Positions 30,374 to 40,326 are shown, numbered from the stretch's first letter. The stretch: DNA of 64,000 bases from Tritrichomonas musculus (GCA_039105265.1 JAPFFF010000043.1:62001-126000); one strand, 5' to 3'. The notes: generated from the letters alone by a model not told the origin. Program-made: numbers and translations.

Positions 30374-31477
30374 ATGGAAATAAAGAATTATATCGATCAA
30401 AAGAAAGAACTTTACGATCTATTTCTTGAATTCCTGGAAACTACAAGTGAACATTTTATCATTTTTGATTATTTTACAAATTTTATTAAAGAAAAAAAAT
30501 ATGAAGAAAATCAAGAAGAGTTTAAACATCTTCTTCGTTTAATATCAAAAATATCAAATAACCATCACAGACATCATGATTTTAACCACAAAATACACAA
30601 CGCTCTACTTTACTTTAAAGACAAAATCAAACAAACCTTGTCAAACATTGAAATTTTTGAAATATTTAAAAACAACAAACTAACACTTTTATTTCTACTA
30701 GAGAAAAATATCTTGGTATTGGATGAATCGATCATTTATTATATGATACAATTGGATGATTTATATGATTTCAATTTTTGCCACTTTTTCTATTCAGAAA
30801 TCAAGCCATTCATTGATAAAGGGAAGGTCAAAATGGATAAATTTGAGTTTGACTTGAATTTTCTTAATAATTATGAAGAGAAAAGACATATTGGTGAAAA
30901 TGATTCATATGTTTGTTCATTAATTCGTCAAGATTTGATTGATGACTTTGTTTCATACATGACGCAGTCAAATCTATCAAATAACAAAACGATAGATCCT
31001 TCAATTTATGAGACCAACTCATTTATAATAAAGAACAAGTTGACCTTGATTGAATATGCTGCTTTTTATGGATCCATTCAAATTTTTCAATATTTGAAAA
31101 TGAACAACGCAGATTTGGATCAATTTTTGTGGATTTGTGCAATTCATTCAAATGATGCCCAGATGGTTCATCTTCTTGAAGTTAGTGGTGTTAAAATGGA
31201 TGAAGAAACATTTGTGAGTTGCATTGATGAGTCAATAAAATGTCATCACAATGGTGTTTGTAATTATATTAGTGAAAATTTGGTTACAAAAAATATCAAC
31301 AAATCAAAACTTGATGAAGTTTTTGTTACAAGCAGCATCAAGCATTACAATTACGCCTTCTTTCCTAATAATTTAGATAATAATTCATGCTTTTATTCTT
31401 TATGCAGATATGATTATTTTATTCTTATTAATCTTTTCTATGAAATGAGAATGAATGATTATGAAGTTCAAATTTAA
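30374..31477 (+). CDS. DUF3447-domain protein, 367 aa
   Basis: Typical trichomonad DUF3447 protein. The C-terminal half carries the family's hallmark run, IIKNKLTLIEYAAFYGSIQI then FQYLKMN, followed by AIHSNDAQMVHLLE and CIDESIKCHHNGVCNYI, which are degenerate ankyrin-like helices. The N-terminal 200 residues are helical and charged (MEIKNYIDQKKELYDLFLE). No signal peptide or membrane span. Family members usually continue into ankyrin or LRR repeats; here the frame stops at 31,477 (NDYEVQI) and the next frame, 48 bases on, begins with an ankyrin-like piece and then LRRs. The gene may therefore be a shortened member of a longer DUF3447-repeat protein. Confidence 0.8.
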   Translation: MEIKNYIDQKKELYDLFLEFLETTSEHFIIFDYFTNFIKEKKYEENQEEFKHLLRLISKISNNHHRHHDFNHKIHNALLYFKDKIKQTLSNIEIFEIFKNNKLTLLFLLEKNILVLDESIIYYMIQLDDLYDFNFCHFFYSEIKPFIDKGKVKMDKFEFDLNFLNNYEEKRHIGENDSYVCSLIRQDLIDDFVSYMTQSNLSNNKTIDPSIYETNSFIIKNKLTLIEYAAFYGSIQIFQYLKMNNADLDQFLWICAIHSNDAQMVHLLEVSGVKMDEETFVSCIDESIKCHHNGVCNYISENLVTKNINKSKLDEVFVTSSIKHYNYAFFPNNLDNNSCFYSLCRYDYFILINLFYEMRMNDYEVQI

Positions 31478-31524
31478 AATAATTTTTTTTATTTTAATGA
31501 TGTTTTTAATTAATTTATTTTCAA

Positions 31525-32292
31525 ATGAAATTACAATTAATTTTTATTTATTTTGCAGCTTTAAGAAATGCAGCAGAGAATGATAAAGTTGATATGATTT
31601 ATTATTATTTAATATCAAAAGATTCGATTGATACCAAGTATTTTATAGCATGTGATAACCTGAAAAAGATTGCCATTCCTTATTCAATAACATCAATAAA
31701 AGACAATGCTTTTTCTTATTGTTCAAGACTTACTGACGTTTTGATGCCATCATCTGTTGATTTAATCGAAAAGGACGCTTTTAGCTACTGTACATCTTTA
31801 GAGCGAATAAAGATTCCTCCTTTTGTAACATCGATAAAATACAAGACATTTTCTAATTGTTCATCACTCTCAAGAATCTTGATTCCTTCTTCAGTAACGT
31901 CAATTGAACCTTATGCATTCTCTGAATGCACATCTCTTACGAATGTATCGATTCCTGCCTCTGTAAATTCAATTGGTGAAGGAGCATTCAATAAGTGTTG
32001 TTCATTAAAGAAAATATCGATTCCTTTAGATTTGCTTGAAATCAAACAATTTACTTTTGGTGGTTGCTCATCACTGACTGAGATATCAATTCCTTCTTCT
32101 GTGTTCTCTATTGGTGATTGCGCTTTTGGTGAATGTTCTTCTTTGAAAAGAATTTACATTTGTTCGAATATATCTTCAATTGGTATGAATGCTTTTTCTA
32201 GATGCTGGTCGTTGGAAGAAGTAATAATGCCATCATCCTTGAAAGTGGATGGGATTTGGCTAGCATTAAATATTAAAATTATTAAAAAATGA
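31525..32292 (+). CDS. BspA-like leucine-rich-repeat protein, 255 aa
   Basis: LRR_5 (BspA-like) repeats of about 23 residues fill residues 50-245, with the pattern CSSLTEISIPSSVFSIGDCA; about nine copies are visible. These proteins are a huge trichomonad family linked to surface binding and often imported from bacterial relatives. The first 35 residues (LRNAAENDKVDMIYYYLISK) look like one ankyrin repeat, unusual for a BspA protein start and more like the continuation of the DUF3447 gene upstream. The opening MKLQLIFIYFAA is hydrophobic and could act as a weak signal peptide. Whether the start is real or this is the 3' part of a longer gene is open. Confidence 0.7.
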   Translation: MKLQLIFIYFAALRNAAENDKVDMIYYYLISKDSIDTKYFIACDNLKKIAIPYSITSIKDNAFSYCSRLTDVLMPSSVDLIEKDAFSYCTSLERIKIPPFVTSIKYKTFSNCSSLSRILIPSSVTSIEPYAFSECTSLTNVSIPASVNSIGEGAFNKCCSLKKISIPLDLLEIKQFTFGGCSSLTEISIPSSVFSIGDCAFGECSSLKRIYICSNISSIGMNAFSRCWSLEEVIMPSSLKVDGIWLALNIKIIKK

Positions 32293-32633
32293 TTTACGAC
32301 TTATCATTTGAAAGTCAGAATTATCATCGCTGAACTTATCAGAAGAACTTTCATCAATATGTCTTCTCCTTCTGTAAAATCATTAAATTAAAAAAAAACC
32401 TTTTTATTAATATCATTTTATTTTTTAAATTATCGTTGAAAACTTTTTGAATATATTTTTGATTAATCACTCTTCAGCTAACCAAGCAACTATAAAGACA
32501 AGGTTTTTTACTCCTTAGCCAAAAGTAATGACGATCTAGGATTTTACGCTTTTTTTACAGACTTAAGAATATTTCAACTTTTAAAATTTCATTTTTCTTT
32601 CTTATACACCAAAAAGTTTTTTTTTTCTCTCTA
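32293..32633. other. Intergenic, nothing recognised
   Basis: AT-rich sequence downstream of the LRR gene. I see no gene, RNA or delimited element. Confidence 0.5.
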
Positions 32634-32740
32634 TTTTTACCGAGACTACATTCCGCATAGCGAGTGTCGAGCGCGGCTGAGCCAAGCGAAGCCGAGTTGA
32701 GTCCCCGCGGCTGACGGTAGGAATCGGTAAAAATTTTGTA
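32634..32740. repeat. G/C-rich island between inverted ends, about 105 bp
   Basis: A block of high G+C (GAGCGCGGCTGAGCCAAGCG) in otherwise very AT-rich DNA, bounded by inverted words ATTTTTACCGA on the left and TCGGTAAAAAT on the right. It could be a tiny transposon derivative or an unrecognised small RNA gene. No clear target duplication was found. Confidence 0.45.
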
Positions 32741-32895
32741 ACATAAAAAGATTATTTTTTTATTATTTTTATTTGATTTTTTTTTTCTGAATGATTTCCA
32801 CTTTTTGAATGTTCTTCAGGAAAGACTAACTATATTTGAGTTTATCCGTTTTAATAAAAATAAATAGATTTTTTACTTATATTTTTATTTTTTAA

Positions 32896-33697
32896 CAGGG
32901 TTGTGTATCGATCCTCTCCGGTAGCGGTTATTTTCACGGTAAAATATCGATATTACCGGCTCTAACCGCGGGTAACGGTATTTATCAATAAAAAACCGAA
33001 GTATCGATACAAAAGTGGAGAATTTATATCGAATGTCAGGTTTTTTGTCGGTATTTTTTTAACAAAAAATGTATCGGATTCATTTAAAGATGATTAAAAA
33101 AATTTATAAGGTTCTAATGAATATTGTTAATTCTCTTTAATTACATATTTTACAACAAATAATCATCATAATAATTGAATAATCAATGGTTTCTGAAATA
33201 TCGTAAATTTTATCATCTTTATGTCAATTTCTATTTGTAGATAAATATAACATTCCAGAACTATTGAATTAACTATTAATATGAGAAAGTACATAATATA
33301 TATAAATTTTATTGTTTTTAATGATAATGATGATATCGAAAATTTGGATTGTTTAATGAAAATGAATATGACGAGATTTCTGAAGAAGAAAGACAATAAT
33401 ATACTTTTTATAGGCTAGTAATTATATTTATAATTAAAATTTTTATTTAAAATTAAATAATCAAATGTTTTAACATTTTTATTCATTATTTATTAATAAA
33501 ATTTATATATTAAAATACCGTATCGATACTGATAAAAAGTATTATAAAGTACTTTTTTAATAACCGCTGATACTCTAAAAATACCGAAGCACTTTTGTAT
33601 CGATACTAAAAAATACAGAGCAAAAAAGTATCGATATTTACCGAATACCGATACTTCTTCGGTAACCGAAATTTAGTCGTATCGATAAACAACGCTG
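32896..33697. mobile_element. Non-autonomous hAT-type element, 802 bp
   Basis: Ends CAGGGTTGTGTATCGAT (left) and the complement of ATCGATAAACAACGCTG (right), flanked by a perfect 8-bp duplication TTTTTTAA (32,888-32,895 and 33,698-33,705). An 8-bp duplication and a CAGnGTTG terminus are classic for the hAT superfamily. Both subterminal regions are full of GTATCGATAC and CGGTAA words, as expected for transposase-binding repeats. No intact transposase frame; a short plus-strand tail, FNENEYDEISEEERQ and a stop near 33,400, might be a coding remnant. Confidence 0.88.
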
Positions 33698-33899
33698 TTT
33701 TTTAATGACAATACCATTTTCTTTTAAACCATCGTAAAATATAAATTGAATGAGGAAAAAACAAATTTTTAAACTTTTTGTGAATTGACAAAAAATTGAG
33801 AGCTTTTTGTCCAAAAAATCTGCTTTTTGGAAGCGATCATCTCATTTAAACAAGTGTTTTTATTTAAATCATTTGTAAAATAATAGTTTCTTTGTATTG

Positions 33900-33972
33900 G
33901 TCTATGTGGCATAGAGGATAGTGCGTCCATACTCTAAATGGAAGTGCGGCGGTTCGAGTCCCCCCATAGACA
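33900..33972 (+). tRNA. tRNA-Arg (anticodon TCT), with two irregularities
   Basis: Cloverleaf: acceptor GTCTATG/CATAGAC (7 bp), A box TGGCATAGAGGATAG, D stem GCAT/GTGC, anticodon stem TCCAT/ATGGA with loop ACTCTAA giving TCT, variable loop AGTGC, T arm GGCGG-TTCGAGT-CCCCC, discriminator A at 33,972. The B box GGTTCGAGTCC is perfect and T9 follows. Two features are odd: C instead of the almost invariant U at position 33, and a C-C mismatch in the middle of the T stem. It may be a decaying copy or tolerated in this lineage. No intron. Confidence 0.82.
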
Positions 33973-34589
33973 TTTTTTTTTAAAAAAAAAAAGCTTTATC
34001 ATGTTTTTTTAATCTTTTTCTTTTGTAAATAAAAAATGTCTGATATGTTTAGATATAATTAGATTTACAAGATTTTCATTGAACATTTCCTTTTTGATAA
34101 ATCAATATCTATTTTTCAAACTAACAATCAAATATATTAACAATATAGAAACCAGAAATTATAAGCATTTTCTCATGTTTAAATTATTTAATAATCTTAT
34201 TTACAATATTTTTGGTTATTAAAATTTAAACTAAGTTTTTTAATTATTATTATTACCTTATTCACAAAAAAATTGAGAGTTTTTAATTTAAATTTTCTAT
34301 GAGTCTTCAGAAAGTAGAACGATAAGTAGGGACAAATTATTTTTTTAAAAATACCATATCTTTCAATTTTGAGAAGATGAAAATAAAAAAGTTATTAAGC
34401 ATATGAAATATTTCAAATCATTTAAAATTTGATTGAAACAAGAAAAATTGATAGTTTATAAACAAATTTTCAATTAGTTTTATATCTGTATTCAAATTGA
34501 ATAGAATTATAAATAATTGATTAAATGATTTGCTTGTGTTATATTATTTTTTACTAGTTTTTATTATTTGAAATTCACAAAAACTTATT
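33973..34589. other. AT-rich intergenic region after tRNA-Arg
   Basis: No gene or delimited element seen. The T-run right after the tRNA serves as the pol III stop. Confidence 0.5.
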
Positions 34590-34597
34590 ACTTTTTC

Positions 34598-36587
34598 AGA
34601 GGTGCGGACAGGGTGAAGTGATTTAGATTCGCACCAAAATTTGCATATATTAATTATTTTTTATGTGCATTATAATGATATAATTATTTTTAATTTTCGT
34701 CCACGGGGCCGACTTGTGGTGATATATGATTTTTTTTCTGAGGTAGAAAAATATAAACCACTGAAAAAAATATAAAAATATGTAAACTATAGAAATTATG
34801 TAATTAAGAGAAAAATCTATTATTTAGAAGAAAAAAAGTAATAAAAACATGATAAAAATCATTTTTATACTATTTAAAAAAATGTGTCTCGTTTGTTATT
34901 ATTTAATTATTAATGTATGATATAGTTTCCACTTAAATTGGCCCAAAAAAAAATTGAGAATAATCTTTACTTTTTGTATATACAATGTAATTACACAGGA
35001 CGATAGAAATTACATATGTAAATACATATGTAATTTTCCGTTAATTTTTTTATTTGAAAAATATTTTTATCTTCAAAAATTTAGTCAATTAAAATAAAAA
35101 AAGCATGAATATAAAGCAGAAATAATTTTTATCCAGTTATTATTGCTAATAAATTATTAAAACTTTGATATTTCTTTGATCATTCTTTTGATGGTGTAAA
35201 ATGGCACTTTATATTTATTATTAAATTCTGATTTTATTTCGACTTATTATGATTGGCTAAATCGTTTTGATTTATTTATTCGATGCATTTGAATTATTTT
35301 ATAATAGTACCGACGTACAAAACCTTTTTTTCTATGATATTTTGCTTCTAATTATATCTATCAGATATAATCATCTGCGATAACATGGTTTTTTGATCAA
35401 AATTAGCAAGAGTTAATGAAAAATAGTTTTTATCTTTAGATTATGAATAAAAATTTTGTTTTAAGCATAAATAACTGATTTACATCAAAATTTTTGATTT
35501 TATAAAAAGTTACGTTAAAAGGTTACGTTAACAAAAATGTGATGTAAAAAAAGTAAAGATTAATTGAGAAAATGAAAATGGGCCAAATTTAATAAAAAAA
35601 AGTATTTTAAAATTATTTTATTAATATATAATTGTTATATATTTTATTTATATCATATAATTATTATAATATAATAAAATAATAAATTACATATTAAGAT
35701 ATGAATTCAAATGTAACGACTCTCAATTATTATTTACTATATTCTCAATTTTATTCTCGAAGATTTTTTTATTCAAAATTTATGAAAAAAAAATTAAGGA
35801 AAAAAAACTTTCTACATTTGATTTAAATTTTAATTAAACTTCAAAATATATAAAGAAAATTATTTATTTCATTTCTCTCAAATTAACATTTTATGAAAAG
35901 CGCTTTGAATTTATAATTGATCAGTATTTAGAATATACAGTTATATAAAGTTTATTAATTGTTTATATTTATTTTAAATATTTTTATAGTATATATAATA
36001 TTATTAAAAGTTATATAATCTATGATAGACATATAAATATAAAAAGATATTTGCTTAATATTTTAATAAAAAATTTTTATTGAAAAAAAATCGTTATTAA
36101 TGTTTATGATTTTAAAATTGATTTTTGCAGCTCAGCCCCCTGAATCAAATTAAACTAAATTTAGCATATCTTTATTAAATTAAATGTAATATATCTAAAT
36201 GTAATTATAATCTAAATAAATTCTTTATTTATTTAGATATTTCCAAAAAATATGTAAAAATTCATAAAAATGAACTTTTTAACAAAATATGAAATATTTA
36301 TAAAATAACAAAATGCATAATTAATCATTAATTTCCAATATATATAATAATTAATCATTATAATTTCAATCCATCCATCAGGTGGCTGGATTGGGTTATT
36401 TTCATAGGATACTTGTTTGTGTTATTATAACTTATATAATTGATATTTTAAAACATTTAAATAATAAATATATAAAATAAGTGCACTAGAATATAATATC
36501 AAAATGTTATTTAGTAATTATTAATACATAAAAAGATATGCATATTTTTATAAACGTTAAAAATGTAAAGTAGGTGTCCGCACCTCT
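34598..36587. mobile_element. Non-autonomous hAT-type element, 1990 bp, carrying a nested element
   Basis: Perfect 13-bp inverted ends AGAGGTGCGGACA (34,598-34,610) and TGTCCGCACCTCT (36,575-36,587), flanked by a perfect 8-bp duplication ACTTTTTC (34,590-34,597 and 36,588-36,595). The 8-bp duplication indicates the hAT superfamily. The interior is AT-rich without a transposase frame and contains a second element (34,940-35,584). The right end is 59 bp from the ATG of the next gene, so the insertion sits in or next to that gene's promoter. Confidence 0.88.
34940..35584. mobile_element. GGCCCA-ended MITE nested in the hAT-type element, 645 bp
   Basis: Inverted ends GGCCCAAAAAAAAATTGAGA (left) and, as the complement of the right end, GGCCCATTTTCATTTTCTCA, both followed by AATCTTTACTTTTT. 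Flanked by AAATT on both sides (34,935-34,939 and 35,585-35,589). The GGCCCA start is shared with the inverted pair around the left arm of the 460-bp repeat at 23-24 kb, so it may be a family. An inner palindrome ATTACATATGTA / TACATATGTAAT lies at about 35,008-35,033. No coding frame. Confidence 0.65.
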
Positions 36588-36646
36588 ACTTTTTCAATAA
36601 AAACCGAAAACATTTCATTTTTTGAATCAAAAAAATTTTGATACAT

Positions 36647-37954
36647 ATGGAAGCAATATGGCTCCTATTCATGATGTTTTCATATACAGAGCAAGTTCTT
36701 CTAACAACACTGAGTATTGATTCCCAGACCCCCACAATTATTGAAAGGACATTTAAAGTGGGAGATAGTATCAAATTAACTTATAAATATCGTTTTTCTT
36801 TTTTAATAATAATTGGTGAACCAAAATTCTATATAAATCTACAATTATCCTCCCAACGTAAGTTTCATTCAACAATTCCAGGTTTATATGCAGTTGGCCA
36901 ATCAGGAACTGTTGAATATACAGCTCTTGAAGCTGGAACACACAAGCTTTTTGCATGGACAATAAGTGCTGCATATTGCCAATACATTGTAGCAATGGGA
37001 AAACAAGAATATAACCAAGATAGGGCAATTTCTCCAAGTCCTTGGGCATTCATTGAAACTGATCCTGATAAAGAAATGACCATAAAAAGTGATGGTCTAG
37101 ATGATTATACATGGGTTCATTGGTACAGTGGTACAACATCAACTGAAATATCTTCAAGCTGGGGTCCATTTGAGAAGAAAATTTCTCGTTTAGTTAGGGT
37201 TCAATCTACAAATCGCCACGAAGTAAAAGTAACTATTACATCTGATGGAAATACTAAATATGATTATGGAGAATATAGCCAAAATGATCTTGATGCATCT
37301 ACTATCCCTTTCTTTTACACCTCCCAAGATAATAAACAAAATATGGCTGATGACTATTATGAAGTACCAGTAATCACAAACACCCAAACAAATCTACCGA
37401 GTTCACAACCTAGTTCACAACCTAGCTCACAGCTTAGTTCACAACCTAGCTCACAGCTTAGTTCACAACCTAGCTCGCAACCTAGTTCACAACCTAGCTC
37501 ACAGCTTAGTTCACAACCTAGCTCGCAACCTAGTTCACAACCTAGCTCACAGCTTAGTTCTCAACCTAGCTCACAGCCAACCTCCCAAATTACTTCACTC
37601 CCTAATGATCAACGGCCATCAAGTCCAACACAAAATCCGGGAAATGATGATGATTCGGATGGAGATTCAAGTGGTGGCCTTTCTACTGGAGCATGGGTTG
37701 GTGTTGGCGGTGGAGCATTTGTTGGAAGTGGATTAATTGGTACTGGTATTACTTTTCTAGTTAAAAAATTTCTTCCAAAAAATGAGCCAAGTTCAAAAGA
37801 AGAGGAAGTTGAAACAATGGCGAATAATGGTGATAGCAAAAATGATGTAAATAATAATATTAATATTGGAGATAGTGAAAATGGTAGTAATACGATTCAT
37901 GTTAATACAAATAATTATAATAATACAGTTATCAATAAATGCATTCTAATCTAG
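36647..37954 (+). CDS. Membrane-anchored surface protein with Ser/Gln repeats, about 435 aa
   Basis: Unrecognised surface-type protein. A signal peptide (MEAIWLLFMMFSYTEQVLL) is followed by a beta-rich extracellular region (residues about 20-235) with no family I can name. Then comes a low-complexity stalk of about sixteen SSQP/SSQL tetrapeptides, a Gly-rich membrane segment (about residues 345-370, GAWVGVGGGAFVGSGLIGTG), and an acidic Asn-rich cytoplasmic tail. The SSQ stalk would be heavily O-glycosylated if exposed. The ATG at 36,647 is chosen because the codons upstream lack an ATG and the signal peptide starts there; TCATT at 36,615-36,619 could be the initiator. The hAT-type insertion ends only 59 bp upstream. 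Confidence 0.82.
   Translation: MEAIWLLFMMFSYTEQVLLTTLSIDSQTPTIIERTFKVGDSIKLTYKYRFSFLIIIGEPKFYINLQLSSQRKFHSTIPGLYAVGQSGTVEYTALEAGTHKLFAWTISAAYCQYIVAMGKQEYNQDRAISPSPWAFIETDPDKEMTIKSDGLDDYTWVHWYSGTTSTEISSSWGPFEKKISRLVRVQSTNRHEVKVTITSDGNTKYDYGEYSQNDLDASTIPFFYTSQDNKQNMADDYYEVPVITNTQTNLPSSQPSSQPSSQLSSQPSSQLSSQPSSQPSSQPSSQLSSQPSSQPSSQPSSQLSSQPSSQPTSQITSLPNDQRPSSPTQNPGNDDDSDGDSSGGLSTGAWVGVGGGAFVGSGLIGTGITFLVKKFLPKNEPSSKEEEVETMANNGDSKNDVNNNINIGDSENGSNTIHVNTNNYNNTVINKCILI
37396..37590 (+). repeat. 12-bp minisatellite encoding SSQP/SSQL
   Basis: About sixteen near-identical 12-mers of the form AGYTCACARCYT in frame within the surface protein gene. Variants (AGTTCACAACCT, AGCTCACAGCTT, AGCTCGCAACCT) are arranged in larger blocks of four, suggesting growth by unequal exchange or slippage. 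Confidence 0.9.
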
Positions 37955-38083
37955 TTTTTTTTGTGTGTGTTTCATTTATTAAAGTAAGCAATGTTTTTAA
38001 AAAAATATTGATATATTATTAATAATGGTATGTAGACAATTTAGTATTTTGTATATAGAAATTGTTTTAATGTATTATTAATA

Positions 38084-38393
38084 GACCTTTTTATAAAAAG
38101 AAATTTTTTTTGCGATAAAGTATACTTTTTAGCGATAATGATCACTTTTTCATAAAAATGAACTTTTTCACAAAAACGTAAAGCGATTAGAATTATTATT
38201 TAAAACCAATGTTATATGATTCTAGACAAGCATATAATATATTTTAGTTGTTATAAATTATGTTTTATCAGTTTATTTTTACGATATATAGATTCATTTG
38301 TTTAAGTGAAAAAGTTCTTTTTTATGAAAAAGTAGACATTATCGCTAAAAAGTATACTTTATCGCAAAAAAAAATTTTTTTTATAAAAAGGTC
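38084..38393. mobile_element. Mariner-type MITE, almost fully palindromic, 310 bp
   Basis: Inverted ends of nearly 90 bp beginning GACCTTTTTATAAAAA, with GCGATAAAGTATACTTTTTA in both arms, flanked by TA (38,082-38,083 and 38,394-38,395). Only a few mismatches between arms, so the element is a strong hairpin. No coding frame. Confidence 0.85.
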
Positions 38394-38597
38394 TAATAAT
38401 GGATATATTTCTTGTTTAATAACTGTAATTATATCATCAAAACATATAGATAAATAACAATTGCAACTATATCTTCAAACCATTGAGTTAAAGAAATTAT
38501 TGTTTTAAAAGGCTTACAATTGTTATTTAAATGTAAATTTGTGACATTGAATCTTCAATTATTGATTTAAAAAAAACTCTCAAAATATACAAAAGTA

Positions 38598-38924
38598 GGC
38601 CAGCAAAAACGTTATGATCTAACTCACTATTAATGAATAGAAAAAATATATTAATCAAATTATATTTAGCAAAATAATAATGTATACCTGAAGTTTAAAA
38701 AATAATCTTTACTCCATGCCATATATTTATATATACATTTATTTTCAATCAAGATCCATTATAAAAAAAATTAATAATATATTATTTTCGTTTACTGCAA
38801 AACTTAATATTTAAAAATATATAATACTAAAAATTTTACCGAAAATTTAGATGTAAATATTATAAAAAAAAAATATTAAGATATTTTATAGTATAAATTT
38901 TAGTTTCATTCAATTCTGCTGGCC
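38598..38924. mobile_element. Short MITE with GGCCAGCA ends, 327 bp
   Basis: The inverted words AAGTAGGCCAGCA (38,593-38,605) and TGCTGGCCTACTT (38,917-38,929) are perfect 13-bp complements. Taking TA as target duplication gives an element from 38,598 to 38,924. AT-rich interior, no frame. Confidence 0.65.
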
Positions 38925-39154
38925 TACTTGGGATACAATTTAGGTTTTCTACCAAATTTGAGAACCACTCTCAATTTCAATTCAATTTGAGAAGATGGGT
39001 CTCACATTTTTTTTTTTTTTTTTTTTTTGGAATTTACTCATTTATATTATTGTTAATCAATTCGATTAAAGTAAAATATGGCTATCTGATGCATGTGTAA
39101 AGCTTCTAAGATATTTTTTACAAAATTTAATACAACATAAATGAAATTATAATA

Positions 39155-40140
39155 CACCTGTTTCACTTTTGTAACGGAAAAATCCACTTTCGTAACGGAA
39201 ATTTTCACTTTTGATCCCGAAATTTTCATTTTCGAAACGGAAATTTTCACTTTTGTTACGGAAAATATGAAATTTTCCTGAATATATGATCTTTGTTATA
39301 AAAATTTGTGATTTTAAAGTTAACATCTTTTATTTAATATAAAATGATTATTCATTCAGAAAAAACTCATCAACAAAAATATGCAATATATAATAATCTC
39401 TTCTTTAAAAAAATTTTATTTAAATAGCAAATTTGTATAATTTATTTAATAAAATATACATATATATGAAGAATTAGTGATTTTTAAAACGAAAAATATT
39501 ATTTATTATTTGATCAATCTTAAAAAAAAAAAATTCCATAAAAAATGAAATCTATGGCAATATTAGTTGTTATTATACTAAAATTCATAAAAATATTTGA
39601 AATGCTTTAAATTTTCTTACGTTTTTGTATTTTTAGGCTTGTTATTCTGATATCAATTATCAGGTTTGGCACTTTTTTTGACTCAGATAATCGATAATAA
39701 AATGCTATCGATTGGAACTTTTAATTGATGAATTCGATTATCAAGTATGAAATGTGATACAAAAAAAATATGCTTTTGATATCGAATCTTGATTAATCGA
39801 AATTAATACCTGAAAAAACCATTAAAAATAGTATTTTAATGGCATAAAATAAATATATTCTAACTTATTATGCAAAAGAATCAGTTTTCATTACATTTTA
39901 TAACGGATATGTGAAGTAATCAGTTAAAAAAGTTCACAAAATTTTAATACGTTAAAAATTTTCAATATTGATAATCGATCTTTTATTTTTATTCATTATT
40001 GATATCAGAGATTAAATTTTTGATTTGATATTGATATCAGAAAAATGGATCAATTATCGATATCGAAAATCGAGACTTAACAAGCCTATGTATTTTCCGT
40101 TACGAAAGTGGATTTTTCCATTACAAAAGTGAAACAGGTG
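39155..40140. mobile_element. Mariner-type MITE (outer), interrupted by an hAT MITE
   Basis: Inverted ends of 44 bp starting CACCTGTTTCACTTTTGTAA, with one mismatch, flanked by TA (39,153-39,154 and 40,141-40,142). The left part holds about five degenerate 21-30 bp tandem units of the kind TTTTCACTTTTGTTACGGAA. The outer element is about 520 bp without the insertion. Confidence 0.85.
39634..40088. mobile_element. hAT-type MITE inserted in the mariner-type MITE, 455 bp
   Basis: Ends TAGGCTTGTTA (left) and TAACAAGCCTA (right), flanked by a perfect 8-bp duplication TGTATTTT (39,626-39,633 and 40,089-40,096). Interior rich in ATCGATAT-type words. It sits inside the outer element at 39,155-40,140, so it is the younger of the two. 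Confidence 0.88.
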
Positions 40141-40270
40141 TAAAGAATTATACATAAAATATAAAAAAAATGGTTAGGAATAATGAATAATAAGAAAACT
40201 ATTGATTTCATTTTTGTGGCCTAGTTTAAACTCAATTTGAAAAAATGAATTATTTATGACCTTTCAGATT

Positions 40271-40271
<1 letters not shown>

Positions 40272-40322
<51 letters not shown>
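40272..40322 (+). repeat. Poly(T) tract of 51
   Basis: An uninterrupted run of 51 T, the longest homopolymer in the window. Similar shorter tracts occur at 25,006-25,035 (T30), 29,567-29,594 (A28), 39,007-39,028 (T22) and 60,526-60,558 (A33), all between genes. Confidence 0.95.

Positions 40323-40326
<4 letters not shown>

Noticed and set aside
32658-32703. tRNA-derived SINE in the G/C-rich island
   Set aside because: A- and B-box matches are too poor.
39053-39250. 65-codon minus-strand frame with repeated KISVSK-type residues
   Set aside because: It only translates the tandem TTTTCACTTTTGTTACGG units of the MITE.
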